Origin: Nocardia gamkensis NBRC 108242
Lineage (GTDB): Bacteria; Actinomycetota; Actinomycetes; Mycobacteriales; Mycobacteriaceae
DNA length: 64,000 bases
Direction: 5' to 3'
Assembly: GCF_001612985.1 (NCBI RefSeq)
Contig: NZ_BDBM01000018.1
Location: forward strand, 62,001-126,000
Of this stretch, positions 28,347 through 37,574 are shown piece by piece. How positions within the stretch are numbered: position 1 is the stretch's first letter; each line of letters opens with the position of its first letter. The position numbers and the translations under genes are program-made. Under the pieces are notes generated by a model, which had not been told where the DNA came from, did not search any database, and saw only the letters and a program-made list of their open reading frames with translations.

Positions 28347-28787
28347 ATGACCGCAACGGCATCCGATCGATCCGCCACCCCCGTCGTGGATACCGAGACC
28401 GAATTCGGCGGACGACTCGACCGCGAGTCCGTTCTCTGGCTGACCACCATCGGCCCCACCGACACCCCGCAGCCGAACCCCGTCTGGTTCCAGTGGCGCG
28501 ACGGCGAGTTCCCGATCTTCAGCAAGCCCGGCCAGCCGAAGGTGCGCAACATCCAGCGCAATCCCCGGGTCTCGCTGAACCTCGACAGCACCGAACACGG
28601 CGGCGACGTCGTCGTGCTCACCGGCACGGCGCGCGTGGTCGAGGAACGCCCCGGCGCGGACGAGATCGACGCGTTCACGAAGAAGTACGCCGACGGCCTG
28701 CGCTCGATCGACCTGACCGACGAGCAGTTCTACGCCGAGTACTCGGTCGTGCTGCGCGTCACCCCGGACCGGCTGCGCGGATTCTGA
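28347..28787 (+). CDS. PPOX-class split-barrel F420/FMN-dependent protein (Rv3369-like)
   Basis: A 146-residue protein of the pyridoxamine-5'-phosphate-oxidase-like split-barrel superfamily. The typical features are the start ETEFGGRLDRESVLWLTTIG, the substrate-side strand PNPVWFQWRDGEFPIFSKPG, QPKVRNIQRNPRVSLNLD and GTARVVEE. The K..NI..NP.V pattern marks the TIGR03667 group (M. tuberculosis Rv3369), thought to bind F420 or FMN. Its substrate is unknown. The ATG at 28347 is chosen because the conserved region begins about 17 residues later; a longer open frame reaching upstream overlaps the small gene in another frame. The next gene starts six bases after its stop. Confidence 0.8.
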   Translation: MTATASDRSATPVVDTETEFGGRLDRESVLWLTTIGPTDTPQPNPVWFQWRDGEFPIFSKPGQPKVRNIQRNPRVSLNLDSTEHGGDVVVLTGTARVVEERPGADEIDAFTKKYADGLRSIDLTDEQFYAEYSVVLRVTPDRLRGF

Positions 28788-28792
28788 TCCCC

Positions 28793-29374
28793 ATGATGTT
28801 CGAGCCGCCGCCGCCCACCGCCGCGTGGCGGCACCGCACCGCCCGCGAAGGATTCGAGGTGGCGTATTTCCGGGTCACCGAACTGGGTGTGCTGATCGAC
28901 GGCTGCACGACGGCCGTCGAGGACGGCGCGGCATGGGTGGTGGACTACCGGATCGCGCTGGACACCGAATGGCGAACGTGCCGGGCCCAGGTGGGCGTGC
29001 GTAAACCGGGCGGCTGGAACACGCTGGTGCTGGAGTCCGACGGCGCGGGGTCCTGGCTGCTGGACGGCATGCCCGCGCCACTGCTCGACGGCTGCCTGGA
29101 CGTGGACTTGGAATCCTCCGCGCTGACCAACGCCCTCCCGGTGCACCGGTCGGCGTGGGAGATCGGCGACGGCGCGGACGCCCCCGCGACCTACGTGTAC
29201 GCCTCCGGCGCCGCGGTGGCCCGGTTGGAACAGCGCTACGTCCGCATCGCCGACGGCGCGCACGGACCGCGGTTCCACTACGACGCCCCCGAGTTCGACT
29301 TCACCTGCACCCTGGACTACGACAAGTCCGGCTTGGTGCTGGATTACCCGGGTATCGCGGTCCGCGCCCACTGA
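28793..29374 (+). CDS. Putative glycolipid-binding protein (DUF1089 type)
   Basis: A 193-residue cytoplasmic protein. It resembles the DUF1089 putative glycolipid-binding family: an N-terminal W..R...GFEVAYF strand, then VDYRIALDTEWRTCRAQV, LLDGCLDVDLESSALTNALP, and PEFDFTCTLDYDKSGLVLDY near the C-terminus. The conserved DGC.DVDL..S..TN..P segment is the best family marker. It is tightly coupled to the split-barrel gene (six-base gap) and probably cotranscribed. No enzyme activity is known for the family. Confidence 0.72.
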   Translation: MMFEPPPPTAAWRHRTAREGFEVAYFRVTELGVLIDGCTTAVEDGAAWVVDYRIALDTEWRTCRAQVGVRKPGGWNTLVLESDGAGSWLLDGMPAPLLDGCLDVDLESSALTNALPVHRSAWEIGDGADAPATYVYASGAAVARLEQRYVRIADGAHGPRFHYDAPEFDFTCTLDYDKSGLVLDYPGIAVRAH

Positions 29375-29435
29375 GCGCCCGGCGCGGCACGGCCTCGGTT
29401 ATCCCGGATCCGGCCTGCGGTTAGGGTCGATACCG

Positions 29436-30365
29436 ATGAGAAGGCGGCAACAACCGCCGTTGCCCAAGCGGCACGGCTTGGACCCGGCCCGGCTGCGACT
29501 ACCGGAGCAGGGTCACTGGGCGACCATCCGGGACCACCTGGTGGAGCGCCTGCCCCGGGTGCCCGCGACGCGGATCGACGAACTGCTGCACGCGGGCGGC
29601 ATAGTCGACCTCGACGGCCCCATCTCCCCCGACGCGGCGTACGTGCCCGGCGGCGCGGTCTGGTTCCACCGCGATCTGCCCGAGGAGACGTCGGTCCCGT
29701 TCGACATCCCCGTCGTGCATCGCGACGACGACCTGCTCGTGGTGGACAAACCGCACTTCCTGGCCACGATTCCGCGTGGTCAGCACATCTTGCAGACCGC
29801 GCTGGTGCGGCTGCGCCGGGAGCTGGACCTCCCCGACCTGATCCCGGCGCATCGGCTCGACCGCGTCACGGCGGGCCTGCTGCTGTTCGTGATCAACCCC
29901 GCCCGCCGCGGCGCGTACCAGACCATGTTCCACAAGCGCACCGTGCGCAAAGAGTACGAGGCGATCGCGCCGTTCGACCCCGCCCTCGAACTGCCCCGCG
30001 TGGTACGCAGCAGGATCATCAAGGAGAAGCAGGTGCTCGCCGCCCAGGAGGTGCCGGGCGAGCCCAACGCGGAAACCGAGATCGAACTGCTCGAGCACCG
30101 CGACGGCCTCGGCCGCTACCGGCTGCGCCCGCACACCGGCCGGACCCACCAGCTGCGCCTGCACATGAACAGCCTCGGCATCCCCATCCTCGGCGACGAC
30201 TTCTACCCGGTGCTCACCGACAAGCCCGTCGACGACTTCACCAGGCCGCTCCAGTTGCTTGCCGCCTCGCTCGAGTTCACCGACCCGATCACTCGCGAAC
30301 CGCGCCGCTTCGAGACCACGCGCACCTTGCAGGCCTGGACCGATCCACAGGGGTGGGCGGGCTGA
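29436..30365 (+). CDS. RluA-family pseudouridine synthase
   Basis: A 309-residue RNA pseudouridine synthase. The catalytic Asp lies in the motif HRLDRVTAGLLLF, the RluA-family active-site loop, followed by RKEYEAIA and a C-terminal GRTHQLRLHMNSLGIPILGDDFYP. The N-terminal 60 residues (RIDELLHAGGIVDLDGP) look like a reduced S4-type RNA-binding part. Which uridine in rRNA or tRNA it modifies cannot be told. It starts 61 bases after the glycolipid-binding protein gene. Confidence 0.86.
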   Translation: MRRRQQPPLPKRHGLDPARLRLPEQGHWATIRDHLVERLPRVPATRIDELLHAGGIVDLDGPISPDAAYVPGGAVWFHRDLPEETSVPFDIPVVHRDDDLLVVDKPHFLATIPRGQHILQTALVRLRRELDLPDLIPAHRLDRVTAGLLLFVINPARRGAYQTMFHKRTVRKEYEAIAPFDPALELPRVVRSRIIKEKQVLAAQEVPGEPNAETEIELLEHRDGLGRYRLRPHTGRTHQLRLHMNSLGIPILGDDFYPVLTDKPVDDFTRPLQLLAASLEFTDPITREPRRFETTRTLQAWTDPQGWAG

Positions 30366-30542
30366 CGGCGCCCGGGATCACGCCGCACCCCTCGCTGGGC
30401 ATCCTCGCCGACCGGGTGACGCCGGTCGCCCGCCTAAACGGCGGGGACTCCAGCGGACCGCCTCGGTGGCGAGAAGTGATCGATCCAGCGATGACCCCGC
30501 GATGCGTAGCGAAGCAGACATCGATTTGTAAACTTGGCCGAG

Positions 30543-31286
30543 ATGTCTGAGCCGGCTCTAGCAGCACCGCCCCGTCCACGCCACGAAGTGCACGCCTCCG
30601 TGGACGTCGCCGTCGTAGTGACCGTTCTGGCGGGCACCAATCTGATCGCGCACTTCACCACCGCGTGGGCGAGCATCGTGACGGTGCCGGTCGCGGCGCT
30701 CGTCCTGCTCGCGCTGGTGCGCAGGCGCGGTCTCGGCTGGTCGGAACTGGGCCTTTCGCCCCGGCACTGGCGGCGGGGTTCGCGCTACGCGCTCGCCGCG
30801 GCAGCGCTGGTCCTCGCGGTCGTGGCGATCGGGGCGGCGCTACCGTTGACCCGGCCATTCTTCCTGGCAGATCGCTACGCGACCGTCTCCGGCGCGCTGA
30901 TCGCCTCGATGATCGTCATCCCGCTGCAAACCGTGATACCGGAGGAGCTGGCCTTCCGCGGGGTGCTGCACGGCACACTGCTTCGCGCCTACGGTGCGCG
31001 GGGCGTCTTCGCGGCGGGCTCGCTCTTGTTCGGTCTCTGGCATATCGCGTCCTCCTTCGGTCTCACCTCGGGCAACCGCGGTCTCAGCGGCGTCGTCGGC
31101 GGCGGCGTCGCCGGACAGGTCATCGGGATCCTGCTCGCCGTCCTCGCGACAGCCGCGGCAGGCGTGGTGTTCACCTGGCTGCGCCAACGCAGTGGAAGCC
31201 TGCTCGCTCCGATCGCCCTGCACTGGTCGGTCAACGGCGCGGGAGCCTTGGCGGCCGCCATCGTGTGGCACACCACGCTGAGCTGA
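30543..31286 (+). CDS. CPBP/CAAX-type intramembrane metalloprotease
   Basis: A 247-residue membrane protein with about six to eight helices. The three motifs of the CPBP (Abi/CAAX protease-like) family are present: PEELAFRG (EExxxR), LFGLWHIAS (FxxxH) and LHWSVNG (HxxxN). These residues coordinate the metal within the membrane. Substrates in actinobacteria are unknown; relatives handle prenylated proteins or bacteriocin immunity. The ATG at 30543 is chosen over a TTG three codons upstream. A hairpin follows the stop. Confidence 0.83.
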   Translation: MSEPALAAPPRPRHEVHASVDVAVVVTVLAGTNLIAHFTTAWASIVTVPVAALVLLALVRRRGLGWSELGLSPRHWRRGSRYALAAAALVLAVVAIGAALPLTRPFFLADRYATVSGALIASMIVIPLQTVIPEELAFRGVLHGTLLRAYGARGVFAAGSLLFGLWHIASSFGLTSGNRGLSGVVGGGVAGQVIGILLAVLATAAAGVVFTWLRQRSGSLLAPIALHWSVNGAGALAAAIVWHTTLS

Positions 31287-31293
31287 GTCTTTT

Positions 31294-31312
31294 CCAGCGC
31301 CTGCGGCGCTGG
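31294..31312 (+). terminator. Short GC-rich hairpin after the CPBP gene
   Basis: CCAGCGCC pairs with GGCGCTGG around a TGC loop, starting eight bases after the stop and just after a TCTTTT stretch. It is a plausible terminator, though such short palindromes are common in high-GC genomes. Confidence 0.5.
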
Positions 31313-31733
31313 GTGTTCGGTCTCGCTTCGCTCGGAACCGGGAGTTGAGGTGCGCTGGCGCGGGAGGGTCGAAAATGCGGATCCGGGGCTTACGCAGGAT
31401 CGGGTGATCGGTTCCGGCACGTTCGGTGGGAACACCGCGGCTGTCGGGTGTGTCGGTGTTCGGCTGAGGGATAGGGTGCGGAAGATTCCGTGTGTTTGCC
31501 AAGCGCCGATTCGAACTGAATTTCGACACGCGGAGGGCGCCGATGAAAGCGCCGCTCATCCGGATTTTCGAGCAAGGCCATGAATTTCGCCTGTTCGGCG
31601 TGTCGCCTTCGGCCCGGAGACCGTCACATTGACCACGAGCAGAGGTCGGTTTAGTCTCACTCCGATCACACATATGTTCGAGCACTCATGTCTCCACCAC
31701 CCGACATGACACCTGCTCTTGGGAAGGCTCGCG
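31313..31733. other. Intergenic region, no convincing gene
   Basis: About 420 bases separate the CPBP gene from the NGHT-repeat gene. The open frames here lack binding sites or run antisense across neighbours. The part from about 31560 on is less GC-rich (TTGACCACG, CACATATG) and probably holds the promoter of the repeat-protein gene. Confidence 0.45.
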
Positions 31734-34631
31734 ATGCCCGACGAACCCTCGAACAGTAGTTCCGAGATTGCCGCGCTGGCACAGCAAGTCGAGACCGCGC
31801 GCGGCAAATTGCCCCTGCAATTGGATCCGGCACTGTTGGAAGTGCTGTCCGAACGCGAGATCACCGCGGAGCGCGAACTCGCGGAATGGATTCGTGCGCA
31901 GCGACGCAAGCAGCGGCGCCGGGAAATCGAGGCGGAGCTGGCCGCCGAGCAGCGTGATCGGAAGTCGGCGGCGGCGTTGCGCCGCTCGGAGGAAGCCGAC
32001 GACCGCTGGCACCGGCGCGCGCTGGCGGCGCGACGGCGGGCCTCCAGCGAGGACGCGCGCCTGGCGCAGCTCTACCGGCGGGCGGAGTGGTCGTCGCGCG
32101 CTTTGATCGCGGTCGTCGTCCTCGGCATGGTGTGGGCCGGGGTCAACGTGCAGCACAATCTGGTGCCCAGCGGCGACATGTCCGATCCGCTGTACTGGTT
32201 GAGCTACGGCATCGAGGCGATGATCTCGATCCCGATCATCACCATCATGGTCGCGGCCACGACCGCGGCGCGGTGGGGCCGCGAGCTGGCCCGCGGCAAG
32301 GTGCTCTTCTTCGAGGCGGCGCTGCTCGGCACCACCGTCGCGCTCAACACCGGACCGCACCTCGCCGCGGGCGACCTCGGCCGCGCCGCCGAGTACGCCA
32401 TCGCGCCGGTGATGGTCGGCGTCGTGATCTGGCTGCACGCCTGGGTGGCCGCGCGGTACGCGGTGCTGATCGACGGCGCGCCGGTGATCGAGCGCGACCG
32501 GCAGATGATCCGGGTCGACGCGCACCCTGCCGCGGGCACGCCGGATGGCGGCTTTCACACGCTCGACGCAGCGGCGAACGGCGGCCGGCTTCCGTGGGAA
32601 GAGACCAGCACCGCCCGCGTGAACGGCGGCCACGGTGAACACGACGCGGTGCTCGGAGTCCGAGCGGACCGGCTGGGCGACCCCGATGTGCATCATCGCG
32701 GACTCGACGCTCACCAGCGCTCCGCTCCGGTCGACCCGACCGGTGGTCACCGTGATGTCCGGCGCGACGAGTCCACCGGTTCGGACATCCCTGTCAGGCC
32801 CACCCATGGTCACCCCATCGATTCGCCGCACAACGGCCACTCGGTCAACGGTCACCGATTCGAGCAGTCCGTGGCCGACCACGCGCCGGGCGCGTCGGCG
32901 AACCCCGTGAACGGCGAAGCGCGCATGCCCTCTCCCGCTTCCGCGGCCGACGAGCGTTCCACCAACAACTATGCGGTAGTCCCCAGCCCGAACGGTGCCA
33001 CATTTCCGCAGGCCCCGACCGCCCGCCCGCTCCAGACCACAGTCAACGGCCACACTCCCGACCTCTCGGTGAACGGCCACACCGTCCGGCCGGTCGATGC
33101 GAAGCCCAGCGATTCCCCCGTCAACGGCAACGCGCACCACCTGCGCGTCAACGGACATACCGTCCATCCGGCCACCAACGGCCACACCGCCGACGGCAAC
33201 GCCCAATCCGCGCAGATCAACGGACACACACTCCACCCGACCACCGACAGCCACACCGTCGGATTCCCCGCCACCACCGGCCAAGCTGCTCCCGAGCAGG
33301 TCCCCAGCACTCCCAACGCCAACGGCCGCAACGTCGAGCGCCCCGGCGACAGCAACGCACACCCGTCGCAGATCAACGGAAACACTGTTCGACCGTCCGC
33401 CGACATCGCTGCTGCCCCTGCCAATGGCAATGCACTCTCCCCGCAGGCCGCCGACAACCACACCGCCGGCGCCCCGGCCGAGACCAACGTGCAGCACTTG
33501 CGGGCCAACGGTGATCCGGTTCGGCCCACCCCCAACGGCCACACCGCCGCGTTCCTCGCGAACGGCGATGCTCCCCACGGGCAGATCACCGGCGTCCACG
33601 GCATCAACGGCCATACCATTGCCGCTCCCGCAGGCAATGGGCACAACGTCCGTCCGATCACCAACGGTCACACCACCGACATCAGTCCGCATCCTCTTCC
33701 GGTCGACAGGCACACCGCTTCCCTCGCCGCGGAAGACCACCTGGGCACCCACGCTGCCGACGAGAGTGCAACTCCGTCCGTTGTCAGCGGCCGAGAGGAG
33801 CCGTCCTCCGAGCCGGTCGCGTCGATCGACGATCGCGTCTCGGATGTCCGCACCGACGTACACATGAGCCGAGCGGCCGACCCGGAAGCGGCACAGTCCT
33901 TCCCGGTCGCTGCCGAGCATGCCGCGATCACCGGAGCGGAAGCGTCTGCGCCCGTCAGCCGGAAGCCGCGTCTCGAACCCGCGCAGCCCGGTGCGGCCCA
34001 GCAGATCTCGCTGGATGACCTGCACGCCGGATTCGGTTTCGACGAGCGGTCGGCACGGGCGAATACCGCGACACCCCCGCACGCGAACCCCCATCCGAGC
34101 GAACATTCGATCGAGCGCGCACATCGCGGCGACGACGTGGCCCGGCACCCGCGCTCCACCGAACTCACCCGCACACCGCCCGCCGCCACCGCCGACACCG
34201 CCGCACAGGTGCATCCGAACGCCACCGCCCCGCGCGCGGCGAAACGCGGAAAGTCGACGTCCGCCGAGCAGAACGACCGCTCCGCCGACGCGGAGAGCGA
34301 ACAACTGGCCCTCGAGGAAACCCCCCAGCCCACGCACCCGCGCGTCGAACCGATGCCGATCCTCGATGCCGATGACGAGGACGACGAATTCCCCACCGAG
34401 CCGGAGGAAGCCGACACCGACGACGACGAGATCTCCGCGATCGCGCGGGCCATCACCGACCGGCGCCTGTCCGCCCTGCCGATCGAGGAGGTCAGGGAGA
34501 TCCTGACACTCGCCGATCAGGGCGGTTCGACCCCCGCCATCGCGAACGAACTCGGCGTCTCCCGCTCCGCGGTCACTCGCGTGCTGGACTCGGCGCTCAA
34601 AGTCCACCGCCCCTACGCGGCCATCGGCTGA
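31734..34631 (+). CDS. Membrane protein with NGHT-repeat tract and C-terminal helix-turn-helix
   Basis: A 965-residue protein of a kind I do not recognise as a named family. Residues 45-118 are a highly charged helix, probably coiled coil. Four likely membrane segments follow (about 122-138, 155-177, 191-206, 221-240), in a layout recalling the four-helix SpdB/DUF2637-type proteins of actinomycete plasmids. Residues 364-647 are a low-complexity tract in which Asn-Gly-His-Thr occurs eight times exactly, with NGHS, NGHR, NGHN, NGN and NGD variants. An acidic stretch (DADDEDDEFPTEPEE) then leads to a helix-turn-helix near residues 920-950 (TPAIANELGVSRSAVTRVLD). GGGAAGG lies six bases before the ATG. 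If the HTH is cytoplasmic, this would be a membrane-anchored DNA-binding protein with a long His-rich linker that might bind metal. Function unknown. Confidence 0.75.
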   Translation: MPDEPSNSSSEIAALAQQVETARGKLPLQLDPALLEVLSEREITAERELAEWIRAQRRKQRRREIEAELAAEQRDRKSAAALRRSEEADDRWHRRALAARRRASSEDARLAQLYRRAEWSSRALIAVVVLGMVWAGVNVQHNLVPSGDMSDPLYWLSYGIEAMISIPIITIMVAATTAARWGRELARGKVLFFEAALLGTTVALNTGPHLAAGDLGRAAEYAIAPVMVGVVIWLHAWVAARYAVLIDGAPVIERDRQMIRVDAHPAAGTPDGGFHTLDAAANGGRLPWEETSTARVNGGHGEHDAVLGVRADRLGDPDVHHRGLDAHQRSAPVDPTGGHRDVRRDESTGSDIPVRPTHGHPIDSPHNGHSVNGHRFEQSVADHAPGASANPVNGEARMPSPASAADERSTNNYAVVPSPNGATFPQAPTARPLQTTVNGHTPDLSVNGHTVRPVDAKPSDSPVNGNAHHLRVNGHTVHPATNGHTADGNAQSAQINGHTLHPTTDSHTVGFPATTGQAAPEQVPSTPNANGRNVERPGDSNAHPSQINGNTVRPSADIAAAPANGNALSPQAADNHTAGAPAETNVQHLRANGDPVRPTPNGHTAAFLANGDAPHGQITGVHGINGHTIAAPAGNGHNVRPITNGHTTDISPHPLPVDRHTASLAAEDHLGTHAADESATPSVVSGREEPSSEPVASIDDRVSDVRTDVHMSRAADPEAAQSFPVAAEHAAITGAEASAPVSRKPRLEPAQPGAAQQISLDDLHAGFGFDERSARANTATPPHANPHPSEHSIERAHRGDDVARHPRSTELTRTPPAATADTAAQVHPNATAPRAAKRGKSTSAEQNDRSADAESEQLALEETPQPTHPRVEPMPILDADDEDDEFPTEPEEADTDDDEISAIARAITDRRLSALPIEEVREILTLADQGGSTPAIANELGVSRSAVTRVLDSALKVHRPYAAIG
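32826..33675 (+). repeat. Degenerate coding repeat encoding Asn-Gly-His-Thr units
   Basis: The DNA unit AACGG(C/T)CA(C/T)AC(C/A) recurs at irregular spacing (about 30-120 bases) inside the membrane/HTH gene, keeping the reading frame. Spacers between units are not conserved in length or sequence, so this is a protein-level repeat and not a tandem DNA array. Confidence 0.8.
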
Positions 34632-34717
34632 GCGCCGCCCGACGGCCGGTCGCTTCGGCCCGCCGGAGTCGCGGGCGAGTTTCCTCCGACGACCTAGCAC
34701 CGTTCCCCACCGAAAAA

Positions 34718-34750
34718 GCTGTGCACCCGGTGGATCCGGGTGCACAGCTC
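34718..34750 (-). terminator. Strong hairpin terminator between repeat protein and MmpL
   Basis: AGCTGTGCACCCGG pairs perfectly with CCGGGTGCACAGCT (14 bp, 5-base loop). On the minus strand it is followed by TTTTT, giving a textbook intrinsic terminator for the MmpL gene. It may also stop the plus-strand repeat-protein gene. Confidence 0.88.
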
Positions 34751-34783
34751 TGTTCCGGGTGGATCACCCGTGCCCAGCGGCTC

Positions 34784-36937
34784 CTATTCCGATCGGCTCA
34801 CGCCGACGGCGGGCTCCACGACGCGAGCGCCGGTTCCCGAACCTTCGGGCTTCTGATCACCATGACCCGGCCACCACGCCCTGTGCCCGATGATCGCCGT
34901 GAGCGCGGGCGTGAAGAACATGGCCATGACGAATGCCGCGATCGCGATACCCACCGAGATGGCGAAGCCCATCTGCGCGAGCACGTTGTTACCCGCCAGC
35001 ATCATCGACGCGAACGTTCCCGCCAGGATCACGCCGGCCGCCGCGATGGTGGGTCCGGTGTGCCGCAGAGCCAGTGCCGCGGCCTGTTTCGGCTCGTTGC
35101 CCTCGCGGGCCTCTTCCCGCAGCCGGGCGACCATGAGGATGTTGTAGTCGGTGCCCAGCGCGACCACGAACAGGTACATGATCACCGGCAGCGTGAAGAT
35201 CAAGCCGGTCTCGCCCCGGAAGTGCTGGAACACCAGCACCGCGGCGCCGAGCGTGGCGGCGAAGCCGAGGAACACCGAGGCCATCAGATACCACGGCGCG
35301 ACCAGACTGCGCAGCAACAACCCGAGCACGATCATGATCAGGATCGCCGCCACCGGGAAGACGATCGCGTAATCCCGCGCCATCGCGTCCTGGAAATCGA
35401 CGAACACCGAGGTCAAACCGCCGACCGCGGCGGTCGTACCTGCGGGCGCCGCGGAGTGCGCGGTGTCGCGCAGCGGCCCCTTGACGGTGTCCAGCGCGGA
35501 ATCCGACTCCGGCGCGGCATTCAGCGTCACCGCGAAGTCGGCGATCGTCTTGTCCGCGGACAACTTCGGCTCGGCCACCTGTCCCACACCGGGCACACCG
35601 GCCAACTCGTTGCGGTAGGCGGTGAGCTGCTCGGCGGTCAACGCACCGTCGGATCGCAACAGGACATCCGAAGGCTGGGTCGTCCCGGCGGGCAATCCCT
35701 TGACCAATTCCTTGCTGTAGACGACGGATTCCGACGCCTCCGAGGTCGATCCGGAGCTGAGATCGAAGGTGGGGTGGAAGCCGAGGGCGAAGATCCCCAG
35801 CACCACCAGCACACCGCCGGAGGCCACGGCGAACACAGCGGGCCGACGACCGAGCGCGTTGCCGAGGGCGGTGAACCGCGCGCCCTTCGGTTCGGTGCGC
35901 CACGCCTTGGACGGCCAGAACACCTTGGTGCCCAGCAGCGAGACCACCGCAGGAACCAGCGTCAGCCCCGCCGCCAGCGCGATCGCCACCGCGATCGCCA
36001 GTGCCGGGCCCATGGCGCGGAACATGCCGAGCGTGGACAGCACCAGCGCCATGAACGCGATGATCACCGCGCCCGCCGCGGACGTGATCGCCTCGCCCAC
36101 CCGGGTGACGGCGCTGACCATGGCGGTTTTCGGATCCTCGCCCGCACGCAGCCGTTCGCGGTAGCGGAACATCAGGAACAGGATGTAGTCGGTGCCGACA
36201 CCGAACAGCACGACCACCAGGATGGCACTGATCGATGCGTCGATCTCCAGGTCGAAGGCCTTGGCCACCACGGCGATCAATCCGTTGACCATGCTGGAGA
36301 CCGCCCCGATCACGACGATCGGCAGCAACGCGATCACCGGGCTGCGGAAGATGATCAGCAACAGCACAAGGATCAGCACGACGGTGGCGATGCCGATGAT
36401 GGCCATGCCCTTGTCGCCGGATTCGCGCTGGTCCAGCACCTGCGCCGCCTGGCCGGTGATGCCCGCCTTCAGTTCGGTGTCGCCGACGCGCTCGGTCAGC
36501 TTGGCTCGCAGCGCCTTGACCGCCTCGCCTTGGGTGGTGTCGTTCGGATTGGTCACCTTCGTCATCTGCACCGCGATGATCTGGATCAGGCGGTTCTCCG
36601 ACGGCGGCGTCGGTTGCATGCCGATGACGTCCTTGATCTGCGCGTTACGCAGGTCGTTGCCGATCGACACGACCGAAGCCGCGTCCGCGTCGGTCAACGG
36701 CGTGCCGTCCTCGCGGGCGAACACGATGATCGCCGCGGGAGCTGAGCTGTCCGGGAAAGCTTTCTGCTGTAGCTCCAATGCCTGAATGGACTCGTAATGG
36801 GAAGGCAGGAAGGCGGATTGGTCTGTCGTTGATTTGAGTTCCGGCGCCGCGGCCACCACCGCGATGGTGAGCAGCAGCCACAGGCCGATCACCTTCCACG
36901 GATTGTGGACGACCACGGCCCCCAGTCGTGCGAACAT
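34784..36937 (-). CDS. MmpL-type RND transporter
   Basis: A 717-residue proton-driven exporter of the MMPL family, probably moving lipids or glycolipids to the outer envelope. It shows the usual two-fold layout: helix 1 (NPWKVIGLWLLLTIAVVAAA), a first periplasmic porter domain, six helices, a second porter domain and six more helices. The proton-relay GxxxDY-type motifs are present in both halves (FGVGTDYILFL and ALGTDYNILMVAR). The ATG at 36937 giving MFARLGAVVV is preferred; a much longer frame reaches upstream into the next gene. It lies 43 bases behind the EXLDI gene on the same strand, so both may be cotranscribed. The substrate cannot be told. Confidence 0.86.
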   Translation of the reverse strand: MFARLGAVVVHNPWKVIGLWLLLTIAVVAAAPELKSTTDQSAFLPSHYESIQALELQQKAFPDSSAPAAIIVFAREDGTPLTDADAASVVSIGNDLRNAQIKDVIGMQPTPPSENRLIQIIAVQMTKVTNPNDTTQGEAVKALRAKLTERVGDTELKAGITGQAAQVLDQRESGDKGMAIIGIATVVLILVLLLIIFRSPVIALLPIVVIGAVSSMVNGLIAVVAKAFDLEIDASISAILVVVLFGVGTDYILFLMFRYRERLRAGEDPKTAMVSAVTRVGEAITSAAGAVIIAFMALVLSTLGMFRAMGPALAIAVAIALAAGLTLVPAVVSLLGTKVFWPSKAWRTEPKGARFTALGNALGRRPAVFAVASGGVLVVLGIFALGFHPTFDLSSGSTSEASESVVYSKELVKGLPAGTTQPSDVLLRSDGALTAEQLTAYRNELAGVPGVGQVAEPKLSADKTIADFAVTLNAAPESDSALDTVKGPLRDTAHSAAPAGTTAAVGGLTSVFVDFQDAMARDYAIVFPVAAILIMIVLGLLLRSLVAPWYLMASVFLGFAATLGAAVLVFQHFRGETGLIFTLPVIMYLFVVALGTDYNILMVARLREEAREGNEPKQAAALALRHTGPTIAAAGVILAGTFASMMLAGNNVLAQMGFAISVGIAIAAFVMAMFFTPALTAIIGHRAWWPGHGDQKPEGSGTGARVVEPAVGVSRSE

Positions 36938-36980
36938 CTGCGAAGAGATCCTTTCCGGAATCGCCGAAAGCGGCGGTGTC

Positions 36981-37454
36981 TCAGATCTGAAGGTCTTGCG
37001 AGGTCGGGTTCTCGGCGATATCGACGACCGTCCGGTAGATGTGCTCCGGAATCCGGCCGTCCAGTTCAGCGGGCGAGTCCACGATCTCCACCGTGTAGTC
37101 ACCCCATTCGCGCTCACCGCCGCCGACCCCCAGCAGCTCGCGCCAATTCTTCCAGTCGGTCCAGTCGATCGCGGCGAACATTTCGCGCCAGTTCGATTCC
37201 CGCCGGTGCACCACATACTTGCCTTTACGGCTCACGTAGACGCGCACCACGTTCATCCCGGCCTTGTCGTACTCCCGCGACTCACCGAGCAGCCTGCCGA
37301 CGAACCGCTGCTTGCGCCCGCCGCCCGGACCCACCCGCAACACGATCTGGCGGAGGTCACCCGGCTCGGCGGGCGCTTTCACGACGGTGACGCCGGATTC
37401 CCGCTCCTCGACAGTGCCTGTCCCGCTCAGGTCGTTCGGATCGGTCGTCATCAT
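36981..37454 (-). CDS. EXLDI-family protein
   Basis: A 157-residue soluble protein. It shows the pattern of the EXLDI family: a strand-rich core (RQIVLRVGPGGGRKQRFVG, YVSRKGKYVVHRRES), the segment TVEIVDSPAELDGRIPEHIY and the short C-terminal signature, here SQDLQI in place of E-x-L-D-I. The family has no known biochemical role but often sits near transporters and regulators. Two adjacent ATGs (37454 and 37451) follow GGGGA; either may be used. Downstream is the MmpL gene, and the upstream region has a TATACGTATA palindrome. Confidence 0.65.
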   Translation of the reverse strand: MMTTDPNDLSGTGTVEERESGVTVVKAPAEPGDLRQIVLRVGPGGGRKQRFVGRLLGESREYDKAGMNVVRVYVSRKGKYVVHRRESNWREMFAAIDWTDWKNWRELLGVGGGEREWGDYTVEIVDSPAELDGRIPEHIYRTVVDIAENPTSQDLQI

Positions 37455-37574
37455 TTTCCCCGTTTCATAGATCAGTGCGCATCCAGCCATGCGTCTACCG
37501 CAGACCGGCCCGTTTCGAATCCGCCTCTCCGAGCGCGAAATCCATGTTTCCAGACTGACCGAGCCGCCGTCTCA

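Noticed and set aside
32826..33675. CRISPR array or tandem DNA repeat
   Set aside because: Units are about 12 bases, irregularly spaced, in frame and variable; the spacers differ in length and the repeats encode a peptide motif.
31686..34745. Minus-strand frame of about 1000 codons opposite the NGHT-repeat gene
   Set aside because: The plus-strand gene has a ribosome binding site, membrane helices and an HTH; the antisense product is Val/Gly/Arg-rich without a recognisable fold.
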